From Bolinopsis microptera (taxonomy: Eukaryota > Ctenophora > Tentaculata > Lobata > Bolinopsidae): a stretch of 64,000 nucleotides of DNA. The stretch lies in NCBI RefSeq assembly GCF_026151205.1, contig NC_087083.1, positions 2,866,536 to 2,930,535 on the forward strand. Reading direction: 5' to 3'. The position numbers and the translations under genes were made by a program. The first letter of the stretch is position 1, and each line of letters begins with the position of its first letter. The notes beneath the pieces were generated by a model. That model saw nothing but the letters and a program-made list of their open reading frames with translations. It did no database searches and was not told where the DNA came from. Positions 53,001 to 63,426 of this stretch are shown one piece after another.

Positions 53001-56000
53001 TGTAGTTATGTGGTAATATGGTAATGTGGTAATATGGTAATGTAGTTATGTGGTAATATGGTAATGTGGTAATGTGGTAATGTGGTAATGTTGTAATGTG
53101 GTAATGTGGTAATGTGGTTATGTGGTAATGTAGTTATGTGGTAATATGGTAATGTGGTAATATGGTAATGTAGTTATGTGGTAATATGGTAATGTGGTAA
53201 TGTGGTAATGTGGTAATGTGGTAATGTGGTAATGTGGTAATGTGGTAATATGGTAATGTGGTTATGTGGTTTGTGGTAATGTGGTAATGAAGTTATGTGA
53301 AAATGAAAATATAGTTATGTGGTAATGTAGTTATGTGGTAATATGGTAATGTGGTAATATGGTAATGTAGTTATGTGGTAATATGGTAATATGGTAATGT
53401 GGTAATGTAGTTATGTGGTAATGTGGTTATGTGGTGATGTGGTTATGTGGGAATGTGGTAATGTGGTAATATCGTTATGTAATAATGTGGTAATGCGGTT
53501 ATGTGGTAATGTGGTTATGTGGTAATGTGGTAATGTGGTAATATGGTAATGAAGTTATGTGAAAATGAAAATATAGTTATGTGGTAATGTAGTTATGTGG
53601 TAATATGGTAATGTGGTAATATGGTAATGTAGTTATGTGGTAATATGGTAATGTGGTAATGTGGTAATGTGGTAATGTTGTAATGTGGTAATGTGGTAAT
53701 GTAGTTATGTGGTAATGTGGTTATGTGGTGATGTGGTTATGTGGGAATGTGGTAATGTGGTAATATCGTTATGTAATAATGTGGTAATGCGGTTATGTGG
53801 TAATGTGGTTATGTGGTAATGTAGTTATGTGGTAATGTGGTTATGTGGTGATGTGGTTATGTGGGAATGTGGTAATGTGGTAATATCGTTATGTAATAAT
53901 GTGGTAATGCGGTTATGTGGTAATGTGGTTATGTGGTAATGTGGTAATGTGGTAATATGGTAATGAAGTTATGTGAAAATGAAAATATAGTTATGTGGTA
54001 ATGTAGTTATGTGGTAATATGGTAATGTGGTAATATGGTAATGTAGTTATGTGGTAATATGGTAATGTGGTAATGTGGTAATGTGGTAATGTTGTAATGT
54101 GGTAATGTGGTAATGTGGTTATGTGGTAATGTAGTTATGTGGTAATATGGTAATGTGGTAATATGGTAATGTGGTAATGTGGTAATGTGGTTATGTGGTA
54201 ATATGGTAATGTGGTAATGTGGTAATGTGGTAATGTTGTAATGTGGTAATGTGGTAATGTGGTTATGTGGTAATGTAGTTATGTGGTAATATGGTAATGT
54301 GGTAATATGGTAATGTAGTTATGTGGTAATATGGTAATGAAGTTATGTGAAAATGAAAATATAGTTATGTGGTAATGTGGTAATGTTGTAATGTGGTAAT
54401 ATGGTAATGTGGTAATATGGTAATGTAGTTATGTGGTAATATGGTAATATGGTAATGAAGTTATGTGAAAATGAAAATATAGTTATGTGGTAATGTAGTT
54501 ATGTGGTAATATGGTAATGTGGTAATATGGTAATGTAGTTATGTGGTAATATGGTAATGTGGTAATGTGGTAATGTGGTAATGTTGTAATGTGGTAATGT
54601 GGTTAATGTGGTTATGTGGTAATGTAGTTATGTGGTAATATGGTAATGTGGTAATATGGTAATGTAGTTATGTGGTAATATGGTAATGTGGTAATGTGGT
54701 AATGTGGTAATGTGGTAATGTGGTAATGTGGTAATGTGGTAATATGGTAATGTGGTAATGTGGTAATGTGGTAATGTGGTAATATGGTAATATGGTAATG
54801 AAGTTATGTGAAAATGAAAATATAGTTATGTGGTAATGTAGTTATGTGGTAATATGGTAATGTGGTAATGTGGTAATGTGGTAATGTTGTAATGTGGTAA
54901 TGTGGTAATGTGGTTATGTGGTAATGTAGTTATGTGGTAATATGGTAATGTGGTAATATGGTAATATATTTATTTGGTAATATGGTAATGTGGTAATGTG
55001 GTAATGTGGTAATGTTGTAATGTGGTAATATGGTAATGTGGTAATGTAGTTATGTGGTAATATGGTAATGTGGTAATATGGTAATGTAGTTATGTGGTAA
55101 TATGGTAATGTGGTAATGTAGTTATGTGGTAATGTGGTAATATGGTAATATGGTAATGTGGTTATGTGAAAATGAAAATATAGTTATGTGGTAATGTGGT
55201 TATGTGGTAATATGGTAATGTGGTAATATGGTAATATATTTATGTGGTAATATGGTAATGTGGTAATGTGGTAATGTGGTAATGTGGTAATGTTGTAATG
55301 TGGTAATGTGGTAATGTGGTAATGTGGTAATGTGGTAACATGGTAATATATTTATGTGGTAATATGGTAATGTGGTAATGTGGTAATGTGGTAATGTTGT
55401 AATGTGGTAATGTGGTAATGTGGTTATGTGGTAATGTAGTTATGTGGTAATATGGTAATATATTTATGTGGTAATATGGTAATGTGGTAATGTGGTAATG
55501 TGGTAATGTGGTAATGTTGTAATGTGGTAATGTGGTTATGTGAAAATGAAAATATAGTTATGTGGTAATGTGGTTATGTGGTAATATGGTAATGTGGTAA
55601 TATGGTAATATATTTATGTGGTAATATGGTAATGTGGTAATGTGGTAATGTGGTAATGTGGTAATGTTGTAATGTGGTAATGTGGTAATGTGGTAATGTG
55701 GTAATGTGGTAACATGGTAATATATTTATGTGGTAATATGGTAATGTGGTAATGTGGTAATGTGGTAATGTGGTAATGTGGTAATGTGGTAATGTGGTAA
55801 TATGGTAATGTTGTAATTTGGTAATGTGGTAATATAGTTATGTGTCAATATGGTAATGTGGTAATGTGAAAATGAAAATATAGTTATGTGGTAATGTGGT
55901 AATGTTGTAATATGGTAATATATTTATGGGGTAATATGGTAATGTGGTAATGTGGTAATGTGGTAATGTGGTAATGTGGTAATGTGGTAATGTGGTAATA

Positions 56001-56793
56001 TGGTAATGTGGTAATGTGGTAATGTGGTAATATGGTAATATATTTATGGGGTAATATGGTAATGTGGTAATATGGTAATATATTTATGGGGTAATATGGT
56101 AATGTGGTAATGTGGTAATATATTTATGGGGTAATATGGTAATGTGGTAATGTGGTAATGTGGTAATGTGGTAATGTGGTAATATGGTAATATATTTATG
56201 GGGTAATATGGTAATGTGGTAATGTGGTAATGTGGTAATGTGGTAATGTGGTAATGTGGTAATGTGGTAATTTGGTAATGTGGTAATTTGGTAATGTGGT
56301 AATGTGGTAATGTGGTAATGTGGTAATGTGGTAATATGGTAATGTGGTAATGTGGTAATGTGGTAATGTGGTAATGTGGTAATGTGGTAATGTGGTAATT
56401 TGGTAATGTGGTAATTTGGTAATGTGGTAATGTGGTAATGTGGTAATGTGGTAATGTGGTAATATGGTAATGTGGTAATGTGGTAATGTGGTAATGTGGT
56501 AATGTGGTAATGTGGTAATTTGGTAATGTGGTAATTTGGTAATGTGGTAATGTGGTAATGTGGTAATGTGGTAATGTGGTAATATGGTAATGTGGTAATG
56601 TGGTAATGTGGTAATGTGGTAATGTGGTAATGTGGTAATGTGGTAATTTGGTAATGTGGTAATTTGGTAATGTGGTAATGTGGTAATGTGGTAATGTAGT
56701 AATGTGGTTAATGGTAATGTGGTAATGTGGTAATGTGGTAATGTGGTAATGTGGTAATGTGAAAATATTGTTAAGTGGTAATGTGGTAATGTG
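47093..56793 (+). repeat. 9.7-kb satellite array of TAATGTGG (8 bp) with higher-order structure
   Basis: The basic unit is TAATGTGG with common TAATATGG, TTATGTGG, TGATGTGG and TAATTTAA variants. Higher-order blocks are visible. Around 49400-49800 a GTGAAAATATAGTTAAGTGG marker recurs at 49401, 49584 and 49768 (period 183-184, 23 units). Between ~52966 and 55900 a GTGAAAATGAAAATATAG marker recurs about ten times, often 320-375 bp apart. The right end (56200-56750) is more homogeneous, with TAATTTGG every ~120 bp. The long open frames on the minus strand are artefacts. Confidence 0.97.
50690..52200. other. Disordered zone of the satellite (possible assembly damage)
   Basis: Unit phase is lost, single-base indels are dense (GGGTAATG, GTCGGTAATG, CGTAATG), and long C-runs appear (51001-51017, 51061-51079, 51900-51920, 52188-52196). 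At ~50917-50957 the satellite runs in reverse (ATTACCATATTACCATATTT) before a CAACAAACAAAC stretch. Long-read error or a chimeric join is a likely explanation. The proline-rich frames here (50853-51112) should not be read as genes. Confidence 0.6.
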
Positions 56794-57307
56794 ACAAAAC
56801 GTTAAAATTATGAATGTTCTCGTACCTGTTTAAACCAGTGTAAGAAGTTGGGTGTTTTGCCAACAAAATATATGTTAATAAAAACAAGTCAGGCTGAGTA
56901 AAGTGTAACCTTTCAAAGTTGCTAAAATAAAAACTGAATCACAAGGAGCTCACAAAGCGACAGGTACGATGGAGGAACGTGATTTAATGAGCCACGTGCA
57001 CTTCACGTGACATGTACAAGAGTGTTGTAGATATTGAGTTACATGAGAACAGGTAAGATAACGTGATATTTCATTAGATCACTGTGGTTTTATCTTTCTA
57101 TATTACTGAACAGTTCCCTCTTTTCAATGGTGTCAGAGCCTGAAGGAATTTATCATACCCTCGTGGGTAGGGGACTGCAGTACTCAACTCACAATTTGCT
57201 TTATCGCACCCTTCCTGCAGTACTCAACTCACAATTTGCTTTATCGCATGCCCCTACAGCAGTTTTAAGTTACAATTCACGGGTGAGAAGAGCATCTGCA
57301 GCTGTTC
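56794..57307. other. Unique spacer between satellite and minisatellite
   Basis: It holds a 40-bp tandem duplication (57175-57254: CTGCAGTACTCAACTCACAA and the text after it, twice). No gene is supported; the plus-strand frame from 57127 simply reads into the minisatellite. Confidence 0.45.
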
Positions 57308-57825
57308 CTCTTCGCCCTGTAAATACACCACTCTGCCCTGTAAATACACCACTCTGCCCTGTAAATACACCACTCTGCCCTGTAAATACACCACTCTGCC
57401 CTGTAAATACACCACTCTGCCCTGTAAATACACCACTCTGCCCTGTAAATACACCACTCTGCCCTGTAAATACACCACTCTGCCCTGTAAATACACCACT
57501 CTGCCCTGTAAATACACCACTCTGCCCTGTAAATACACCACTCTGCCCTGTAAATACACCACTCTGCCCTGTAAATACACCACTCTGCCCTGTAAATACA
57601 CCACTCTGCCCTGTAAATACACCACTCTGCCCTGTAAATACACCACTCTGCCCTGTAAATACACCACTCTGCCCTGTAAATACACCACTCTGCCCTGTAA
57701 ATACACCACTCTGCCCTGTAAATACACCACTCTGCCCTGTAAATACACCACTCTGCCCTGTAAATACACCACTCTGCCCTGTAAATACACCACTCTGCCC
57801 TGTAAATACACCACTCTGCCCTGAA
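57308..57825. repeat. 21-bp minisatellite CTCTGCCCTGTAAATACACCA
   Basis: About 24-25 identical units. The 21-bp period gives heptapeptide open frames (e.g. PLCPVNT) on both strands, all artefacts. Two outlying single units sit at ~57850-57880 and ~57945-57970, each followed by GAAGTAGCATATTGAAAG, so a longer unit of about 100 bp is also duplicated to the right. Confidence 0.96.
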
Positions 57826-58451
57826 GTAGCATATTGAAAGTAGCTGTTCCTCTTCGCCCTGTAAATACACCACTCTGCCCTGAAGTAGCATATTGAAAGG
57901 TTTAAGTAGTCCTGAATAACATTTATTGTGGGTTGTTTCTCTTCGCCCTGTAAATACACCACTCTGCCCTGAAGTAGCATATTGAAAGATTTAAGTAGTC
58001 CTGAATAACATTTATTGTGGGTTGTTAGCAGATATAAACAAACGTGTAAATTACGCCGCAAAGGACTCAACAGATGTTGCAACATGCAGTTTATGAAATA
58101 TGAAATATTTATTATACTCCTAAATCTCTAAAATATGCTTCTCAACCTCGGCCTTTACCAGGAACATAGCTAAAGTAAAGCCTGTTGCGCGGTCGAGGAA
58201 GATTCTACATACTATCTTGAACGAGGTGAGATATAGTGTAATTCTTTGAGATTCCTATACCAAATTGTTGTTTGTATTTCCAAATTAGGGCATTTGCCAA
58301 TCTCACTCTTATAATATCTCAGGATTTAATAACAATATAAGATTTGAACCATCGCTAACTATCATCAAACATCTTCTGTAATTGTTTAAGTGGCATGGAA
58401 ACGATCATGTCTTCAAAGGTTTTCCAGTGTTCTTGTATAATTTATACCTTA
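57826..58451. other. Partial longer duplications, then intergenic DNA
   Basis: 57880-58030 contains two copies of TTTAAGTAGTCCTGAATAAC and the text after it, including CATTTATTGTGGGTTGTT. The rest has no recognisable feature. Confidence 0.45.
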
Positions 58452-58690
58452 TCGGACTTTAATTGAACGGACATTAAAATGGACGCTGGAGGCCCGAGCG
58501 GGCACTAAAGTTCTTATTCCTTGGCCAATTTTTATTTTTTCATGCTGATTTAAAGGCCATTAAAGCATTTGACCCAGTCAAAAAAATTTCAGTTTTATAT
58601 CTTTTACGGTTTTTTGCAGAAAGTCGTGTTAAAGTTGATGCCGTGGTGTCCGTAAAATGGTACGGATATATATAATATATATTTATTATA
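58452..58690 (+). mobile_element. Family C fragment joined to family A copy 4
   Basis: 58452-58500 (CCTTATCGGACTTTAATTGA, AACGGACATTAAAATGG) is the family C arm. From 58503 it becomes family A (TTCCTTGGCCAATTT, GACCCAGTCAAAAAA, TGCCGTGGTGTCCGTAAAAT) and ends in TA-rich sequence. Family A has lost its GGAACCCG end here, suggesting insertion or recombination at the junction. Confidence 0.65.
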
Positions 58691-58726
58691 TGCATTATAC
58701 CTATATAATCAACTTAATAACACCAG

Positions 58727-58785
58727 AATGTGTGTGTGTCTGTGTGTGTGTCTGTGTGTGTGTCTGTGTGTGTGTCTGTGTGTAA
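58727..58785. repeat. (TGTG/TCTG) microsatellite
   Basis: Alternating TGTGTGTG and TCTG blocks with a ~14-bp higher period. Short (CT)n and (AG)n tracts follow at 58982-58997 and 59133-59153. Confidence 0.9.
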
Positions 58786-59298
58786 TTTCCAAACAGTTAT
58801 ACAAAAAAAACGGTAATAGGTACGGGACTGGTTTTTTCGGTATAGTGCCGACAAAACTCTGATGAAGCCCATAGGAAATTTTTTTAAAAATCGGCCGGTG
58901 TTAAGTGGTTTAATTGATGTTTTTGTACCACAAATGTTACATAAAATTGCTTGAGCAGAACGGCAAGAGTTACGGGGCTTGCTCTCTCTCTCTCTCATTA
59001 CTGTGTAATATGTTATAGCTGCATTTAAGTAGCGTCATAATTGGATCAGCCCGGAAGATTCGCTGTAATGTTATACCTTAAGCTTATTAGGGGAGGGGGG
59101 ACTGTTAGTGTTTGGGGTCTGTTTGGACTGCAGAGAGAGAGAGAGAGAGAGAAAGAGTTCATACGACAATGTTATGCGTGTTTTCAAATATAATATGCGG
59201 GTGTGGTGCGGAGTTAACAAGGGTTAATTTCTATAACGATTTAAATAAAAATAGAAAGCGCGGTTCAAGACGGAAGTGATGAGGTGTAATAAGGCCCC
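58786..59298. other. Intergenic DNA with short AG/CT tracts
   Basis: Two short dinucleotide tracts are present; no gene is supported. Confidence 0.4.
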
Positions 59299-59900
59299 TT
59301 CCAGCCATTGCCACCTGCCACCTAATTTGGCAGGTTTTACATTAAGACTGATAATCAATTTGAAGTCTTAAAATGATTCCTGCAAAATTAACCGAAAACC
59401 TGCCTATTTATCGTATTCGTGCAGAGATTTATCTCACGTAATTATTTAATCGAGTTGTTGATTTATAGAAAAGCCTGCAAAATTAACACAAAACCTGCCT
59501 CACCTTTCACCTACTCTCGGCAGGTTTGCTCTATTTTGGCAGGTTTTCCGTTAAATATAAAGTCGAATGCTGCAGATTTAACCCATTAGGGACGATAGGG
59601 TCGTTTTTATAACCCACCTTTTCTAGACGAAAAACCAAATTACTAAACGCTATAACGAATCTATAGCATATATGCTCAAAATTTATTGGGCTACATATAA
59701 TGAAGCCCAATAAATTTTGAGTATATATGCTATAGATTCGTTATAGCGTTTAGTAATTTGGTTTTTCGTCTAGAAAAGGTGGGTCATAAAAACGACCCTA
59801 TCGTCCCTAATGGGTTAACGCAAATCCTGCGTAAGTTGAGATAATTTGAATCAACTTGTGGCGTGATTAAACCTATATTGGCAGGGGTTTTGGATAATTT
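59299..59900 (+). mobile_element. CCTGCC-motif repeat family, copy interrupted by a MITE
   Basis: Recurrent GGCAGGTTTT / AAAACCTGCC motifs, often with a nearby GTTAAT or TTAAC. The left end CCAGCCATTGCCAC is the complement of the right end near 63895-63915 (GTGGTAATGGCTGG), so the two loci are inverted relatives. A piggyBac MITE (59582-59814) sits inside. Confidence 0.55.
59582..59814. mobile_element. 233-bp piggyBac-like palindromic MITE
   Basis: The ends CCCATTAGGGACGATAGGG and its reverse complement are flanked by TTAA at 59578-59581 and 59815-59818. The two ~110-bp arms are almost perfect complements meeting in a ~13-bp centre near 59695-59705. Each arm matches the left end of the 2.7-kb element at 11667 (shared ACCTTTTCTAGA and GCTCAAAATTTATTGGGCTA). 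It is thus a snap-back made of two inverted copies of one end. Confidence 0.93.
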
Positions 59901-60054
59901 GAGTGTACAATGTGGAATACTGTAATGATCGTATAACCTTATTACTAGGTAGGGTGTAGGACTGAGACTTGGTTTGTGCAAAGCTACAGAAGTACAGAAT
60001 GCTACATGCCTACATGGCTCTATAGTTTATACTTTTATACATGCAGTCACTAGT

Positions 60055-60159
60055 CAGTGGCGAAACGACCGCCCGACACTCCGGCAACCCCTGCTATGCG
60101 GAAGGGGATGGGGGGGGGGGGGGGTGCAGCTGCGGCCTCTTAGGTACGTTTCGCCACTG
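60055..60159. mobile_element. 105-bp MITE with CAGTGGCGAAACG ends
   Basis: CAGTGGCGAAACG at the left and CGTTTCGCCACTG at the right are perfect 13-bp inverted repeats. A G-run (60110-60124) lies in the centre. The ends are close to those of the hAT MITE at 43124. No matching target duplication is seen (TCACTAGT against CATATTAT). Confidence 0.75.
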
Positions 60160-60214
60160 CATATTATCCACTGTTACCAACACGGGGTCTATGATAAGTT
60201 TGAGTATAAAAGTA

Positions 60215-60980
60215 CAGGGTGGGCCAAAAGTCAGTGTGCAAACGTCGGCCTTAATAGCTCAGTCACTGAGTGCCCAATTGAAATACTTCCTTCTGGTATG
60301 ACTTAGTACCACCACTGGTTCGAGGAATTTGTCAACTCGAAAAATATTCGCGTTCATTTTTTTCAAATGGAGGTTCATTTTCACATTTTTTTGATAGTTT
60401 GGATAATCGGATCAAGCTAAATGTTATTGAATTGTGTTTGGCCATTCGAATTACGTTTGCCCTGAAAGAATGAGAGTTCTAGCTTCTCAGATGACCGAGA
60501 TATGAAGCATAACAAGCTTGTTCATTACGTGTGATCAGGTGATTGGTTTACCTAATCACGTGATAAGGTGACCCCGTTAACTACCCCGTTAAACATTATG
60601 GGAATTGTTAAGGGTGCCCAATTAAGGTGTCGTGTCACGGTGTCACATAATCACCCAGTCAATTTGTTAACGAGATACACAAAATGCTTGTTAACTTCGT
60701 CATTTCTAATCCGTTTTGCCTCATTTTTTCAGATCATATGCAACATTTGATAATCTACCGTCTCTAAAAAAATTAGGCGTTCAGGATTTTCAGAGAAAAC
60801 AATATAGGTGTTTTAATATTGAATGGGCGTGGTCTAAAATATTCGAATTTTCAAATTTTGACGACGGAATCCTCGAACCAGTAAGTACAGTATGCCATCT
60901 GCAAAGCAACAGCTCTCAAATATAAAACTCAGCGGAGGTATAAGACCCAACGTTTGCACACTGACTTTTGGCCCACCCTG
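60215..60980. mobile_element. 766-bp Tc1/mariner-type non-autonomous element
   Basis: The inverted ends CAGGGTGGGCCAAAAGTCAG and its complement extend over ~31 bp at high identity, with TA at both edges (60213-60214, 60981-60982). ACAGGGTGGGCCAAAAGT-type ends and a TA duplication are typical of the IS630/Tc1/mariner superfamily. Weaker inverted similarity continues inward (CTGGTTCGAGGA against TCCTCGAACCAG). No DDE/DDD transposase frame remains. Confidence 0.88.
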
Positions 60981-61783
60981 TATAAAAACCGATTATTGGA
61001 AAATAACTGTTTGCTTAACCTCAGTTCTTAGGTTGCCATTTTTAGATTAGATTGCTATGTTCTTAAGTAGTGAGGACAGCACTTTTTCAGTTGCAGTGCC
61101 TCTACCTGTTCATTGTTCACATTGTAAGATTTAGTGAATGAAGTGATTCTGAAAGAATCTTCAATTACAATTAATACATAGTATAATAGTTCTAAATATG
61201 CAGTTATTTTCAGATTATGAGATATTTGATCGGAAATTTGTCACACGTTAAAGTGACACTTAATAAGTTGGACCTTAATCGAAATTCGTATTCACGAATT
61301 GGAAATAGCTCGTACTATAATTTATAGGTTGACCTCCCACATATGCTCTAAGTGGGAGGTCAACCTATAACTCAAATTATTGCTATTTACCAATATTAAT
61401 TGATCACTGATGTGGCACTTTCAGCGGAAAATTAGTAATAGAAAGCGGACAAACCAGTTTTGGTGAAGGATGTATATCTTATACTCTTATAGTAGTTGTA
61501 CACTGTACAGCAATGCTAAGGTAATGAGGTAATGCTGTAATGGGACCACTGCGGACCCTCTACCGGCCAAACATATTATCTCATTATTGAAGGGTGTAGA
61601 CTGTAATATAGATGTAAGAACTTGCTAAATTGGGAGGTGACTGTTTTAAAATGATCAGATGCTTGCTTACTAACTTATTAAGAATGAGAGGTGATAGTGA
61701 TTTACTTTATCTTGACAGGACAGTTAAGTATTTAAGCTTAAGAAACCACGTGGAGCTAAACGGTGCAAGTGATATAATACTTG
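60981..61783. other. Intergenic DNA with one hairpin
   Basis: Apart from the hairpin at 61323-61369, I see no feature. Confidence 0.4.
61323..61369. repeat. 18-bp perfect-stem hairpin
   Basis: TATAGGTTGACCTCCCAC, an 11-nt loop, then the exact complement. Weaker outer complementarity (AAAGTGACAC near 61250, GTGGCACTTT near 61413) suggests the centre of a ~170-bp MITE. Confidence 0.7.
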
Positions 61784-61790
61784 AAAATTG

Positions 61791-61824
<34 letters not shown>

Positions 61825-62437
61825 ACAATTGACCAAACAAATATATTTATTATACTAACCCTAACAGTAACCCGATTGGGCGACATCTGTCCGACAGCGA
61901 CATCTGTCCGACAGCCGAATTGGGGATTTCGGACAGATTTCGCTGTCGGACAGGAGTCGTTTTTGGCGACATCTGTCCGAATTTCGGATCACATTCGTAT
62001 TTCACAAACTCACGGGTAATTTCGTGACGTTGCTCCCATTGTTCGAATGCTGATTTGATCCATTGAGATCTGATCCATCGATACGTGATTGACTATTTAA
62101 GGACAGGATTGTGCTAGCCGTACACTAACAAGCTGTCGATCACATCACAGGACACAGCCTACATGAGTACATATAGGATAGCAGCCGTATGGAGATCAGT
62201 TATCGCAATCCACAATGGCAATCAATCTTCAGTAAACAGACCCAGATCTGCAGCAAACAGACCCGAGAGATCTGGAAACGCTATCCATTCCTGCGAACTA
62301 AATCCTCTCTACCGACAACAGTCCAATGATGCTCTGGGACTCTGGATGGGACGAACAGACTCGTCGATCATTCCTTTGGGGGACTCCTAAGAACGCAGAT
62401 CATATGGTGGACGCGGAGCATTGCGTAGTCAACGCCC

Positions 62438-62681
62438 AACGGTACCTTCAAATCCGCACCTAATCTCTTCCATCAGCTCTTCACAGTCCACGGACTCTTC
62501 CCTGACGGCTGGCACCTCCCCCTCTTCTAAGGACTCATTCCTGGAAAATCGACGACCCTCTACCGCAACATGTTCGAGGAGATAGACACCTGGGCTTCTG
62601 AGGCCTTGGGGCTACCAACCACAATACATTCTCATGGACTACGAGCTCGCCATTCACAACGCAGTTGCTTCATGCCTGCCT
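62438..62681 (+). pseudogene. MULE-type transposase domain relic
   Basis: The frame starting at 62438 gives NGTFKSAPNLFHQLFTVHGL, the DGTF..P..F.QL.T.HG start of the MULE (Mutator-like) DDE domain with the first Asp changed to Asn. It continues with FPDGWHLPLF, a TAA stop at 62528, then GLIPGKSTTLYRNMFEEIDT. Between about 62605 and 62628 the frame shifts by +1 into ILMDYELAIHNAVASCL, the DYE..A region that carries the second catalytic Asp. So the domain order is right, but one stop, one frameshift and one changed Asp make it inactive. The ORF at 62163-62390 upstream is not recognised. A shorter reverse piece of the same region occurs at 34633-34700. Confidence 0.75.
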
Positions 62682-62904
62682 GCCTAGGTCGAAAATAAAC
62701 TAGTAGTACACTATGGCTCAGATCATATCTCAAATTGGCAATGTTACGTATTCAAATTAACAGTTCAGATCACGTCTCTAATTGGAAATGTGTTGTATTG
62801 AAATCAGATCACAATTTCGGACAAATGTCGTTTTTTCTGGTACCCTGAGTCGGACAGATGTCGCTGTCGGACAGATGTCGCTGACAGGAGTCGTGTTACC
62901 CAGT

Positions 62905-63110
62905 AACCCTGACCCTGACCCTAACCCTGACCCTAACCCTGACCCTAACCCTGACCCTAACCCTGACTCTAACCCTGACCCTAACCCTGACCCTTACCCT
63001 GACCCTAACCCTGACCCTAACCCTGACCCTAACCCTGACCCTAACCCTGACCCTAACCCTGACCCTAACCCTGACCCTAACCCTGACCCTAACCCTTACC
63101 CTAACCCTGA
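62905..63110. repeat. Telomere-like array (CCCTGACCCTAA)n
   Basis: About 17 units of a 12-bp dimer in which the canonical CCCTAA alternates with CCCTGA; a few CCCTTA variants are present. It is an interstitial telomere-derived or telomere-mimicking minisatellite. The plus-strand Pro-Asn-Pro-Asp frame is an artefact. Confidence 0.92.
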
Positions 63111-63177
63111 ATTGACCCCAGTGTAATTACATGGGGGGTCAATTTTCGGGGGTAGATTGCATCAGGGGGTCATTTGT

Positions 63178-63221
<44 letters not shown>

Positions 63222-63230
63222 CAATTGTTG

Positions 63231-63426
63231 CGGTACCGTACTATATAAGTATATAGCGTACTATACCTCTCATTTGGAGATTCAGTGCCATGGTTGTCAG
63301 CTTTTTATCAACTCCGGCCAATTTCTTGACTGCGCTAATCAACTCGGTTTTATTGACTTTTAGTTTTGGTGCCAAATAAGCAAAATTCCAAATAACTTAA
63401 GAACTTAAAAGAAAGATAAAAGAAAC
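63231..63426. other. Short spacer
   Basis: No feature seen. Confidence 0.4.

Larger units (their letters stand above)
61784..63230. mobile_element. Composite unit bounded by poly-C and poly-G
   Basis: The left edge is TGAAAATTGAC, C x 32, GACAATTGACC. The right edge has GGTCAATTTTCGGGGG, TCATTTGTCGGA, G x 39, TCAATTGTTGC. The edges are inverted relatives. Inside are TGTCCGACAG motif clusters (61880-61985 and 62850-62900), a MULE transposase relic and a telomere-like array. The TGTCCGACAG clusters may be the termini of the MULE element. Confidence 0.55.

Noticed and set aside
57127-58085. Heptapeptide-repeat proteins on both strands
   Set aside because: The 21-bp unit is a multiple of three and lacks stops. 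Open frames exist on both strands, with no conserved flank or splice context.
60055-60159. Target duplication for the CAGTGGCGAAACG MITE
   Set aside because: The flanking 8-mers (TCACTAGT and CATATTAT) do not match.
62782-63126. Pro-Asn-Pro-Asp repeat protein
   Set aside because: It is the telomere-like CCCTGACCCTAA array.
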